A DNA stretch of 64,000 bases from Salibaculum sp031581025 (GTDB taxonomy: Bacteria; Pseudomonadota; Alphaproteobacteria; Rhodobacterales; Rhodobacteraceae), in assembly GCF_031581025.1 (NCBI RefSeq), contig NZ_JAVLCA010000007.1, one strand, 5' to 3'. Made by a program: the position numbers and the translations under genes. Below, piece after piece: positions 23,378-30,882 of this stretch. The notes below the pieces were generated by a model, which did not search any database, was not told the origin of the DNA, and saw nothing but the letters and a program-made list of their open reading frames with translations. Each line of letters opens with the position of its first letter. The first letter of the stretch is position 1.

Positions 23378-25081
23378 TCAAGCCTGGCGCTTTTCGCTCA
23401 TCAGGCCACGGATGATCGCGTAGCAGATCAGCAGCAGGATGATCGTGAAGGGCAACCCGGTCGAGATGACCATGGCCTGCAAGGCCCCGAGTCCGCCGCC
23501 GATCAGCAGCGCGATGGCAACCAGCCCCTCGAAGGTGCACCAGAAGACCCGCTGGGGCACCGGCGCGTCGACCTTGCCGCCCGCTGTGATCGTGTCGATC
23601 ACGAGGCTGCCGGAGTCCGAACTGGTCACGAAGAAGACGATGACCAGCACGATGCCGATGGTCGAGGTGATGGCCGCCAGTGGCAGGCTTTCCAGCATGG
23701 CGAAGAGTGCCACCGAGTCGTTGTAGTTGGTGATCACGTTGTCGATCACCGCCGAGCCTTCAGGGTCGGCGATCATGTCGTTGATTGCCGAGCCGCCGAA
23801 GACAGCCATCCAGAACACGCAGACCAGGCTTGGGATGATCAGCACGCAGGTGATGAACTCGCGCACGGTGCGGCCCCGACTGACGCGGGCGATGAACATG
23901 CCCACGAAGGGGGACCAGCTGATCCACCAGGCCCAGTAGAAGGCCGTCCAGCCCTGCAAGTAGCCCGTGTCTTCACGTCCGAAGGGGTTCGACAGCGGAA
24001 CAACCTCCTGAACATAAGCCCCGAGACCGGTCGCGAATTCGCTCAGGATGCCCACGGCCCCGGCCGTGAACAGCACGAAGAGCAACAGCGCCAACGCGAT
24101 CATCATGTTGACCTCCGACAGAACCTTGACCCCGCCGTCGAGCCCGCGCAGCACCGACACCAGGGCAATCGCCGTGATGCCGCAGATCAGGAGAACCTGA
24201 ACCGTCACGTTGTCCGGGATGCCGTAAACGTAGTTCAAACCGGCATTGGCCTGCTGTGCACCGATCCCCAGCGATGTCGCCAGTCCGAAGAGCGTCGCAA
24301 AGACGGCAAGGGTGTCGATGATGTGGCCCCACCAGCCCCAGACCCGGTCGCCGAGGATCGGGTAGAAGGCCGAGCGGATCGAAAGCGGCAGGCCCTTGTT
24401 GTAGCTGAACAGGGCCAGCGACAGGGCGACGATCGCGTAAATCGCCCAAGGATGCAGCGCCCAGTGATAAGAGGTCGCCGCCAGGGCCATGCGCCGCGCT
24501 TCCGCGACATTGCCCTCGATGAGCGCACCGCTCTCGTCAAACGGTCGAACCGTCCCCAATGGCGCGTCCCCCCAGGGGGTGCCGAAGTAATATGCCGGCT
24601 CCAGTACGCCAAAGAACATCAGGCCGATTCCCATGCCGGCGGCAAAGAGCATCGCGAACCAGCCCGGGTAGCCATAGTCGGGCGTGGCCTCGGACCCGCC
24701 CAGCCGGACCGATCCCCAGGGGCTGACGATCAGGAACAGGCAGAAGATCACGAAGACGTTTGCGCCCAGCAGGAAGAACCAGTCAAAGTTCGACGTCAGA
24801 AAGACGCGCAGGCCCAGGTCGCAGAAGGCGCCCTCGGTACAGGCATCGCTGACCTCGGCCCCGTTGAAGAGGGCGTTCGCGTGGCCCGGCGCGATGAGCG
24901 CATAGGCCACGAAGGCGATCACGGTCAGCCCCGAGATCACGAAGACGGGGTTGTGGATATCAAGCCCGAAGGGCCCGATCTTCGTCTGGATGTTGTCCTG
25001 ACCGATCTTGTAATCGGTATCGATGATATCCGAGTGCCCTTCGGGCGTCGGTATCCCCTCTATGTTTGTTTCATCGGCCAT
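23378..25081 (-). CDS. BCCT family transporter (betaine/carnitine/choline type)
   Basis: A 567-residue secondary transporter with twelve predicted membrane segments after a 40-residue hydrophilic N-terminus. The glycine-rich GMGIGLMFFGVLEPAYYFG near residue 145, the tryptophan-rich WAWWISWSPFVGMFIARVSR near 375-395 and SDSGSLVIDTI near 490 are diagnostic of the BCCT family. The GMGIGLM sequence is shared with sodium-coupled betaine carriers. Likely cargo is betaine, choline, carnitine or dimethylsulfoniopropionate, all common marine osmolytes. It is downstream of, and in line with, a universal stress protein gene, and is followed by a terminator hairpin. Confidence 0.93.
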   Translation of the reverse strand: MADETNIEGIPTPEGHSDIIDTDYKIGQDNIQTKIGPFGLDIHNPVFVISGLTVIAFVAYALIAPGHANALFNGAEVSDACTEGAFCDLGLRVFLTSNFDWFFLLGANVFVIFCLFLIVSPWGSVRLGGSEATPDYGYPGWFAMLFAAGMGIGLMFFGVLEPAYYFGTPWGDAPLGTVRPFDESGALIEGNVAEARRMALAATSYHWALHPWAIYAIVALSLALFSYNKGLPLSIRSAFYPILGDRVWGWWGHIIDTLAVFATLFGLATSLGIGAQQANAGLNYVYGIPDNVTVQVLLICGITAIALVSVLRGLDGGVKVLSEVNMMIALALLLFVLFTAGAVGILSEFATGLGAYVQEVVPLSNPFGREDTGYLQGWTAFYWAWWISWSPFVGMFIARVSRGRTVREFITCVLIIPSLVCVFWMAVFGGSAINDMIADPEGSAVIDNVITNYNDSVALFAMLESLPLAAITSTIGIVLVIVFFVTSSDSGSLVIDTITAGGKVDAPVPQRVFWCTFEGLVAIALLIGGGLGALQAMVISTGLPFTIILLLICYAIIRGLMSEKRQA

Positions 25082-25126
25082 GTACGGCCTCCCTGTAGTT
25101 GGTTTCCCAGATCGGCATGCCCGCCC

Positions 25127-25546
25127 TCAGGCGTGACGCACCAGGAACACGCTGACTTGCGAATGCCGCGCCAGTTCGCCGCCATGCGCGGGCAGGATCA
25201 TGTCGGCCATGTTGGGCAAATGCGTGGCCATGACCACCAGATCGGCCCCCAGTGCCTTGCGCGCCTCGATCAGCTTGTCGTCGAGATCGACCGCCGGGTC
25301 ATGGCTGACAACCGAGTGGGACTCGGCCGCGTGGCCGTGAAGCTCGGCCTGGGCCGCGGCCAGCTTGGCCAGCTTCTCGGCATGTTCCTCGGGGGTCCGC
25401 GCGACATCGCCCGGTGCGGCCGCGGTGACGCTGACATAGGTCACCTTGGCCCCGTAATGCTTCGCCTGGTCGGCGGCCACTGTCATGGCCCGGTCCAGCT
25501 TGTCCGCATGGGCCAGGTCGACAGGCATCATGATATGTTTGAACAT
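25127..25546 (-). CDS. Universal stress protein (UspA family)
   Basis: A 139-residue single UspA domain: MFKHIMMPVDLAHADKLDRA at the start, and near the C-terminus ADLVVMATHLPNMADMILPA followed by GGELARHSQVSVFLVR, with part of the usual G-x2-G-x9-G-S/T ATP-binding motif altered. The ATG at 25546 has a strong GGAGGG site; the upstream in-frame ATG has none. It lies 45 bases before the BCCT gene in the same direction, so the two may be co-expressed under osmotic stress. Confidence 0.88.
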   Translation of the reverse strand: MFKHIMMPVDLAHADKLDRAMTVAADQAKHYGAKVTYVSVTAAAPGDVARTPEEHAEKLAKLAAAQAELHGHAAESHSVVSHDPAVDLDDKLIEARKALGADLVVMATHLPNMADMILPAHGGELARHSQVSVFLVRHA

Positions 25547-25751
25547 GTTCCCTCCTGTCCGGTCGGTCCGGCACCGCGGCACCGCCACGACGTCCCTTCC
25601 CGACTCTTGTCTAAAGGGGGCCGGACAGCCTCGTGGCCACCATTCCCTGCGTCAAAGCGTAACAGCGGTTTGAAACGGATGACAAGCGATTGAGGCGCCC
25701 GGGTGCGCGAAAACGACGCGAGACCATCCACGGCCGACCACCGGAAGCGCC

Positions 25752-25982
25752 TCAACCGCGCCCGGCAAAGTCCTTCTTGCAGGTCTTCGGCGGACCCTTC
25801 GCGGCAGTGTAGCCGGTCGCTCCGCAGGTGTCGCATCGGTATTCGCGCAGCCGCCCGCGGGCCTCGCCGGTGGCCAGCCAGACGCAGTTCGGCGCCGCGG
25901 GGCGGGCTTCGGCCTGGGCGCGCCGATGCGACCACCACAGGAAGACGATCACCGCCACCAGGAGAGTCAGCCCCATGGCCAT
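25752..25982 (-). CDS. Small membrane-anchored protein with a C-terminal CxxC pair
   Basis: A 76-residue protein: one N-terminal membrane helix (MAMGLTLLVAVIVFLWWS), a basic linker, and a cytoplasmic tail with CDTCG and, 16 residues later, a single TCKK, a possible partial zinc-binding or redox knuckle. I do not recognise a named family. It ends 231 bases after it begins and follows the DinB-like gene on the same strand with almost no gap, so the two may be co-transcribed. Confidence 0.6.
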   Translation of the reverse strand: MAMGLTLLVAVIVFLWWSHRRAQAEARPAAPNCVWLATGEARGRLREYRCDTCGATGYTAAKGPPKTCKKDFAGRG

Positions 25983-25983
25983 G

Positions 25984-26493
25984 TCACGGCGCCTCGGGCA
26001 TGACGAAAAGATCGGTCGGCCCCGGGTCCTGCCCGGCGGCGGTCAGCATGGCGTCAACCTGCCCGCGGTGATGGGTCTGGTGATTGAACATGTGCATCAC
26101 GCAAAGTGCCAGCGGTTTGCGCACCTCAGCCCCGAGCGATCCGGAATACCATGTCAGGGTCCCCACCAGGTCGAGGGCATCCAGCCCCAGCGCCCATTCG
26201 CGGATGCGGCCGTCAGCCAGGAACCGCAGCCGCGCCCATTCGCGCGCGTCGGGCGCAAGTGTCGGGCTGTCGGCGAGCGTCCTCGCCGGGGCCTCGCCGC
26301 CGTCAAGCCGCGACATCCACATGAGGTCAGCCCAGAGCAGGTGGTTGAGCGTGCCCAGGATCGAGCCGAAAAAGGCTCCGCGATCCTCGGTCAAGTCTGC
26401 GGCGGGCATATGTGCGACCAGCTCGCTGGCAGCACTGTTCTGCCATTGGTTGTAGCGCGCCATGGTGCGGCAATAGTCGGGCGTGATCATCAT
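25984..26493 (-). CDS. DinB family putative metal-dependent protein
   Basis: A 169-residue four-helix-bundle protein. MITPDYCRTMARYNQWQN at the start, LGTLNHLLWADLMWMSRL near residue 50, and MHMFNHQTHHRGQVDAML near 145 give the three conserved histidines of the DinB/YfiT-like metal site. Members include thiol-dependent S-transferases and proteins of unknown role. Two ATG codons are adjacent at 26493 and 26490, with AGAGGA upstream; earlier in-frame codons add an unrelated stretch. It lies one base before the small membrane protein gene. Confidence 0.85.
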   Translation of the reverse strand: MMITPDYCRTMARYNQWQNSAASELVAHMPAADLTEDRGAFFGSILGTLNHLLWADLMWMSRLDGGEAPARTLADSPTLAPDAREWARLRFLADGRIREWALGLDALDLVGTLTWYSGSLGAEVRKPLALCVMHMFNHQTHHRGQVDAMLTAAGQDPGPTDLFVMPEAP

Positions 26494-26649
26494 CGGACGG
26501 ATCCTCTTGGTGGGCCGCTTGTCCTCGTGGCGGGAAACTGGCAGAGCGGCGCGGCCCCGACAAGAGCCGGCCAACCTGCCTGCTTTGACTCTTGCGAGAC
26601 GCCCTGCGGCTGAGTAGCGTCACGCAACTTGAATCAAGGGGAGACCGGA

Positions 26650-27696
26650 ATGTCCGTCAAAACGTATCTCTGCGCGGCCTCCGCCGCGGCCATCGCCACC
26701 GCCGCCTCGGCCCAGGACCCCGACCTTCTGGTCTTCGACTGGTCCGGCTACGAAGAGGAAGGCTTCTACCAGGACTACATCGACACCTATGGCGCCACAC
26801 CCGATTTTGCCTTCTTCGGCGAAGAGGAAGAGGCCTTCCAGAAGCTGCGCTCGGGCTTTCGCGCCGATATTTCTCGGCCCTGTCCGCATTCGGTCCAGAA
26901 ATGGCGTGATGCCGGCCTGATCGAGCCCTGGGACATCAGCCAGATCCCCACCTATGACACCGTGGCCGAACAGTTCCGAAACGACCCCGTCTTCACCGAT
27001 GGCGACGCGGTCTATTTCATCCCCGCCGATCAGGGCGCGACGGCGCTTCTCTACAACACCGAGGAGGTCAGCGCAGCAGACGCAAAGAGCCTGCAGATCT
27101 TCACCGACCCCGCCTACGCCGGGCGCACCTCGCTGCCCGACAACGTGGACGACAGTTTCGCGCTGGCCTACCTAGCCACCGGCACCACCGACTGGACCGA
27201 GGCCACGCAGGAGGATTTCGAGCGCGCCGCCCAGTGGCTGCGCGAGGCCCATGGAAATGCCCGGACATACTGGACCGATGGCGCCGAACTGAACCAGCTC
27301 ATGGCCACCGGCGAGGTCACCGTGGCCTGGTCCTGGAACGAAAGCTTCGTCGGCCTGGCCGACGAAGGCCACCCGGTCGCCTTCAACCGCGCGGCCGAGG
27401 AAGGCTCCTCGGAGTGGTTCTGCGGCTTCGTCAACCTGGTCGACGGGCCCGGCTCGGAAGAGCAGGCCCATGACTTCGTCGAGGCCTGGCTGCAGCCCTC
27501 GTCGGCAGAGTACATGGTATCCGAATGGGGCTATGCGCATTCCAACACCGAGGCCATGGCCAGCTTCGACGCCGAGACGCTTGAGTCGGTCGGCATGGGC
27601 CAGCCTGACACGCCGGTTCTGGCCCAGCGTCCGATGGATATCGCGCTGCGCGAACAGATGATCGAGACCTTCGAGCGCATCAAGGCCGGGTTCTGA
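26650..27696 (+). CDS. Spermidine/putrescine-type ABC solute-binding protein, orphan
   Basis: A 348-residue periplasmic binding protein of the PotD class. Residues 1-22 are a signal peptide cleaved after ASA. The mature part reads PDLLVFDWSGYEEEGFYQDY, then RADISRPCPHSVQKWRDAGL, QGATALLYNTEEV and GEVTVAWSWNESFVGLADEG, as in polyamine or related cation-binding proteins. No permease or ATPase gene lies next to it, and a terminator follows at once, so it must work with a transporter elsewhere. The ATG at 26650 with an AAGGGGAG site is preferred over one 21 bases upstream. Confidence 0.88.
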   Translation: MSVKTYLCAASAAAIATAASAQDPDLLVFDWSGYEEEGFYQDYIDTYGATPDFAFFGEEEEAFQKLRSGFRADISRPCPHSVQKWRDAGLIEPWDISQIPTYDTVAEQFRNDPVFTDGDAVYFIPADQGATALLYNTEEVSAADAKSLQIFTDPAYAGRTSLPDNVDDSFALAYLATGTTDWTEATQEDFERAAQWLREAHGNARTYWTDGAELNQLMATGEVTVAWSWNESFVGLADEGHPVAFNRAAEEGSSEWFCGFVNLVDGPGSEEQAHDFVEAWLQPSSAEYMVSEWGYAHSNTEAMASFDAETLESVGMGQPDTPVLAQRPMDIALREQMIETFERIKAGF

Positions 27697-27720
27697 GACC
27701 CTGACCCGACCGGATGGACA

Positions 27721-27746
27721 GGGCGGCCTTTCGGGGCCGCCCTTTT
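27721..27746 (+). terminator. Rho-independent terminator after the PotD-like gene
   Basis: GGGCGGCC (27721-27728) pairs with GGCCGCCC (27735-27742) around TTTCGG and is followed by TTTT at 27743-27746. It lies 25 bases past the stop codon of the binding-protein gene. Confidence 0.85.
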
Positions 27747-27790
27747 CGTTCGCCCCATCAGGCCGGCGGTCCGGCCAAAGGAGACCACGC

Positions 27791-28138
27791 ATGCCCCTGA
27801 TCGATATCCTCATCGCCCTGCTGACAATCGTGTTCGGCGGCTTCGGTTTGCTTGCCCCGCGCTACACCGCCGACACGCTGGACCTGTCGCCCACCAACAG
27901 CACCATGGGCCTGAGCGAGCTGCGCGCGGGCTCGGGCGGGCTCTTCGTGGCGCTGGGGGTCTGGTGCCTTGTGGCCGGGGCGCCGGCCTATTTCGCCCTC
28001 GGCATCGCCTACCTGGGCGCGGGCACCGGGCGTGCCCTCTCGATCCTGCTGGATCGACCACCGTTGCGAAAGGCGCTGATCTTCCTCGCCTTCGAGTGGC
28101 CCCCGGCGGCCTGGCTGCTCTGGACGCACTGGCCCTGA
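27791..28138 (+). CDS. DUF4345-like small membrane protein
   Basis: A 115-residue protein with four membrane helices and short loops: IDILIALLTIVFGGFGLLAP, then ELRAGSGGLFVALGVWCL, YFALGIAYLGAGTGRALSIL and ALIFLAFEWPPAAWLLW. The layout with E-R-A-x-x-G-G in helix two and G-R in helix three resembles the DUF4345 family of unknown function. A ribosome-binding site AAAGGAG precedes the ATG at 27791. It stands alone between a terminator and the tmRNA gene. Confidence 0.7.
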   Translation: MPLIDILIALLTIVFGGFGLLAPRYTADTLDLSPTNSTMGLSELRAGSGGLFVALGVWCLVAGAPAYFALGIAYLGAGTGRALSILLDRPPLRKALIFLAFEWPPAAWLLWTHWP

Positions 28139-28187
28139 CGGCCCGCCGAAGCCCTTGAATTCGCCCGCCGCAGGGCGCATATTGCGG

Positions 28188-28505
28188 GTGTCCTTCGGGA
28201 CTATGGACATAAACGCGCTCGTAATAAGCGGATCGGACCCGGGGGCGGTACCCGGCGGCTCCACCAAATACCCTCGTTGGGGGATCATGGGGCCGAAACA
28301 GGATCGACGAACGTCTAAAGGGGTTAGCTTTGTCCCGGTGAGATACCACCGTTATCGGTTCGCAAAAGCATAATTGCCAACGACAATCGTGCTCCGGTCG
28401 CCGTTGCCGCCTAAGCGGTAACGAGACCGAAACTTCAAGCCCAGCCCTCTAGCAAGGTCTGGCGGGGTTCGCAGGCACCTGGCAACAGAAGCCTGCACTT
28501 CCCCC
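28188..28505 (+). ncRNA. ssrA: tmRNA, circularly permuted two-piece form
   Basis: The gene has the order found in alphaproteobacteria: acceptor piece first, coding piece second. The acceptor piece ends with CGGCTCC, discriminator A and CCA at 28264-28266, after a T-arm-like segment. A 22-base spacer follows, and the coding piece begins GGGGCCG at 28289, which pairs with CGGCTCC over 7 base pairs. The tag reading frame starts with GCC at 28376 and reads ANDNRAPVAVAA, ending TAA at 28412-28414, followed by pseudoknot-like repeats (GCAGGC/GCCTGC). It rescues stalled ribosomes with SmpB. The outer ends are estimates. Confidence 0.93.
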
Positions 28506-28572
28506 ACCCATGACTTCCCAAACCATTCTGCCCTGGCACGACGGCTGATTGACGAAAACGCGGGCGCCGGTC

Positions 28573-29034
28573 TTACAGCGGCAGCGCCACCGTCGACTTG
28601 ATCTCCTCCATGCTGAGCAGCGCGGTGACATTGTGCACCCGAACCTCGGAGATCAGCGCCTGGTAGAAGGCATCATAGGCGCGCGCGTTCTTGACCCGCA
28701 CCTTCAGGATGTAGTCGATATCGCCGGCCAGCCGGTGGGCCTCTTGCACCTCCGGCCTGTCCCGCAGGGCCTGCAGGAATTTCGCCTGCCAGTCGGCCTC
28801 GTGTTCGCTGGTGCGGATCAGGACGAAAAAGCAGGCCTCGAAGCCCAGCGCCTCGGCATCCAGCAGCACGGTCTGGCGGCCGATGATCCCGGCTTCGCGC
28901 ATCTTGCGAATCCGGTTCCACACCGGGGTCTTCGAAGACCCCACCTGGCGGGCGATCTCGTCGAGCGACTGGCTCGCATCGCGCTGAAGCTCTTCAAGGA
29001 TTTTCCGATCGAGCGCATCTATCCGGACCGACAT
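28573..29034 (-). CDS. Lrp/AsnC family transcriptional regulator
   Basis: A 153-residue protein. The N-terminal helix-turn-helix (LDRKILEELQRDASQSLDEI, then ARQVGSSKTPVWNRIRKMRE) is followed by the RAM ligand-binding domain from about 65 to 150, with GDIDYILKVRVKN and VTALLSMEEIKSTVALPL. It is divergent from the siroheme/sulfite/APS reduction operon across 134 bases that contain a near-perfect Lrp box at 29126-29140. It probably controls that operon in response to a sulfur amino acid or related effector; the effector is inference. Confidence 0.92.
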   Translation of the reverse strand: MSVRIDALDRKILEELQRDASQSLDEIARQVGSSKTPVWNRIRKMREAGIIGRQTVLLDAEALGFEACFFVLIRTSEHEADWQAKFLQALRDRPEVQEAHRLAGDIDYILKVRVKNARAYDAFYQALISEVRVHNVTALLSMEEIKSTVALPL

Positions 29035-29125
29035 TTCGCCTCTCTCTTCAGTGCTGAACGCAGGTTCTTTTCGTCAGCTTTTCTGAAACAAATGTTCCTA
29101 TCTGACAAGACTCTCTCCCAATATT

Positions 29126-29140
29126 TGGAATATTTTTCTA
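29126..29140 (+). promoter_or_regulatory. Lrp-type operator overlapping the cysG promoter
   Basis: TGGAATATTTTTCTA fits the 15-base Lrp consensus YAGHAWATTWTDCTR at 14 positions. It overlaps a TATATT -10 element at 29139-29144 and lies 29 bases before the cysG start. A wider inverted repeat CCAATAT / ATATTGG encloses it. The -35 region is poor, as in promoters that need an activator. Confidence 0.6.
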
Positions 29141-29168
29141 TATTGGCAGCAGAACCGAAGGGGGCACC

Positions 29169-30569
29169 ATGCAGCATTTTCCCATCTTCCTGAACCTTGA
29201 GGGCCGCCGCGTCGTGCTGTCGGGCGGCGGCGAGGCCGCCTTGGCCAAACTGCGCCTGCTGCTCAAGACCACCGCCCGGATCACAGTTTTCGCACCAAAC
29301 CCGGCGCCCGAAATCGCCGACTGGGCCGAGGGCGGCCGACTGACCCTGATCCGCCGCGCGATGGAGCCGGGCGACGCACTCTGCGCAGCACTGGTCTATG
29401 CCGCCGACGAGGACGCGGCGCGGGATGCCCGCACCGCCCGGATCGGCCGCACCGAGGGCGCGCTGGTCAATATCGTCGACAATCTGGCCGACAGTGCCTT
29501 CATCACCCCCGCCATCGTGGACCGCGACCCGGTGACCGTCGCCATTGGCACAGAAGGCGCCGCCCCTGTTCTGGCCCGCAGGATCAAGGCCGATCTCGAG
29601 GCCCGCCTTCCGGCCACGCTCGGCACTCTGGCGCGCATCGGCAAGGGATTCCGCAAGATGGCCGAGAAGCTGCCCTTCGGCCGCGCCCGGCGCGATTTCT
29701 GGGCGGACTACTACTTCAACGCCGGTCCCCGCGCCATGGACGCGGGCGGCGAAGGGGCTGTGCAGGACACCCTCGACACCCTTCTGGTGCAGCACCTCGC
29801 CGCCGGGCCCGCGCAGGGCCGGGTGGATTTCGTCGGCGCCGGGCCGGGCGACCCCGATCTGCTGACGCTCAAGGCGCGCAAGGCGCTGGATGCCGCGGAC
29901 GTGGTGATCCACGACCGGTTGGTCAGCACCGGCGTGCTGGAACTGGCCCGGCGCGAGGCACAGATGATCGACGCGGGCAAGCACGGCTTCGGCGCGGCCG
30001 TGGCCCAGGACGAGATCAACGCCCTGATCGTCGACCATGCCCGCGCCGGGGCGCATGTGGTGCGCCTGAAGGGGGGCGACCCCATGATCTTCGGCCGACT
30101 GGATGAAGAGATCGACGCGGTCGCCGCCCATGACCTGCCCCATGCCATCATCCCCGGCGTCACCGCCGCCGCTGCCGCCTGCGCCGGCCTTGGCCAGTCG
30201 CTGACGAAACGCGGGCGCAACAGCGAGGTCCGCTTTCTGACCGGCCACGACACCAAGGGCTTTGCCGACCATGACTGGCGCAGGCTCGCCGCGCCAGGCG
30301 CGGTGGCGGCGATCTACATGGGCAAGCGCGCCGCCCGCTTCCTTCAGGGGCGGCTGCTGATGCATGGCGGTGCGCCAGAGACGCCGGTGACGGTGATCGA
30401 GAACGCCTCCTGTCCCGATCAGCGGGTTCTGGAAACCACGCTGGACCGGATGGAACCGGACATGGCGCAGGCCGCTCTGACCGGCCCCGCACTCACTTTC
30501 ATCGGGCTGGCCCCGCGCCGGGCGCGCGCCGCCCTGCCCCGGTTTGCCCCGACACAGGAGGCCCTCTGA
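29169..30569 (+). CDS. cysG: Siroheme synthase
   Basis: A 466-residue multifunctional enzyme that makes siroheme for the sulfite reductase downstream. Residues 1-115 are the NAD-dependent precorrin-2 dehydrogenase/ferrochelatase domain (VVLSGGGEAALAKLRLLL), 116-205 the SirC-like dimer domain (VTVAIGTEGAAPVLARRIKA), and 215-460 the uroporphyrinogen-III methyltransferase (FVGAGPGDPDLLTLKARKAL, LKGGDPMIFGR near 300, PGVTAAAAACAGLG). It has a GAAGGGGGC site and is first in the operon cysG-DUF2849-cysI-cysH-DUF934. The order and tight spacing argue for one transcript. Confidence 0.95.
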   Translation: MQHFPIFLNLEGRRVVLSGGGEAALAKLRLLLKTTARITVFAPNPAPEIADWAEGGRLTLIRRAMEPGDALCAALVYAADEDAARDARTARIGRTEGALVNIVDNLADSAFITPAIVDRDPVTVAIGTEGAAPVLARRIKADLEARLPATLGTLARIGKGFRKMAEKLPFGRARRDFWADYYFNAGPRAMDAGGEGAVQDTLDTLLVQHLAAGPAQGRVDFVGAGPGDPDLLTLKARKALDAADVVIHDRLVSTGVLELARREAQMIDAGKHGFGAAVAQDEINALIVDHARAGAHVVRLKGGDPMIFGRLDEEIDAVAAHDLPHAIIPGVTAAAAACAGLGQSLTKRGRNSEVRFLTGHDTKGFADHDWRRLAAPGAVAAIYMGKRAARFLQGRLLMHGGAPETPVTVIENASCPDQRVLETTLDRMEPDMAQAALTGPALTFIGLAPRRARAALPRFAPTQEAL

Positions 30570-30570
30570 C

Positions 30571-30882
30571 ATGCCCCGCCCCTTCAGCCCCAAGGTCGTC
30601 ACCGCCAACCGCCTGCTGGAGGGCGACGCCGTCTGGCGCACCGCGACAGGCGACTGGACGCCCGACCTGGCGCAGGCCGAACTGATCGAGGATTCCGCCA
30701 CCGCCGAGCTGCGCCTGTTGGAGGCTTCGGCCGAGGCTCACCTGGTCGTCGGCGCCTATCTCGCCGATGCCGCCGCCGCGGCGGACGGCCCCCAGCCGAC
30801 CCATTTCCGCGAGGCGTTCCGCACGCGCGGGCCGTCCAACTACGCCCATGGCAAGCAGGCCGAACCGCAGGAGAAGGCGTGA
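30571..30882 (+). CDS. DUF2849 protein of the sulfite reduction operon
   Basis: A 103-residue soluble protein beginning MPRPFSPKVVTANRLLEGDA and ending in FREAFRTRGPSNYAHGKQ. This family is regularly placed between cysG and the sulfite/nitrite reductase gene in Rhodobacteraceae and Rhizobiales. Its start follows the cysG stop by one base, and its own TGA shares a base with the next ATG (TGATG at 30880-30884). A role in sulfite reductase assembly or electron delivery is only suggested by position. The first possible ATG lies 27 bases upstream within cysG; the one at 30571 fits the family. Confidence 0.85.
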   Translation: MPRPFSPKVVTANRLLEGDAVWRTATGDWTPDLAQAELIEDSATAELRLLEASAEAHLVVGAYLADAAAAADGPQPTHFREAFRTRGPSNYAHGKQAEPQEKA

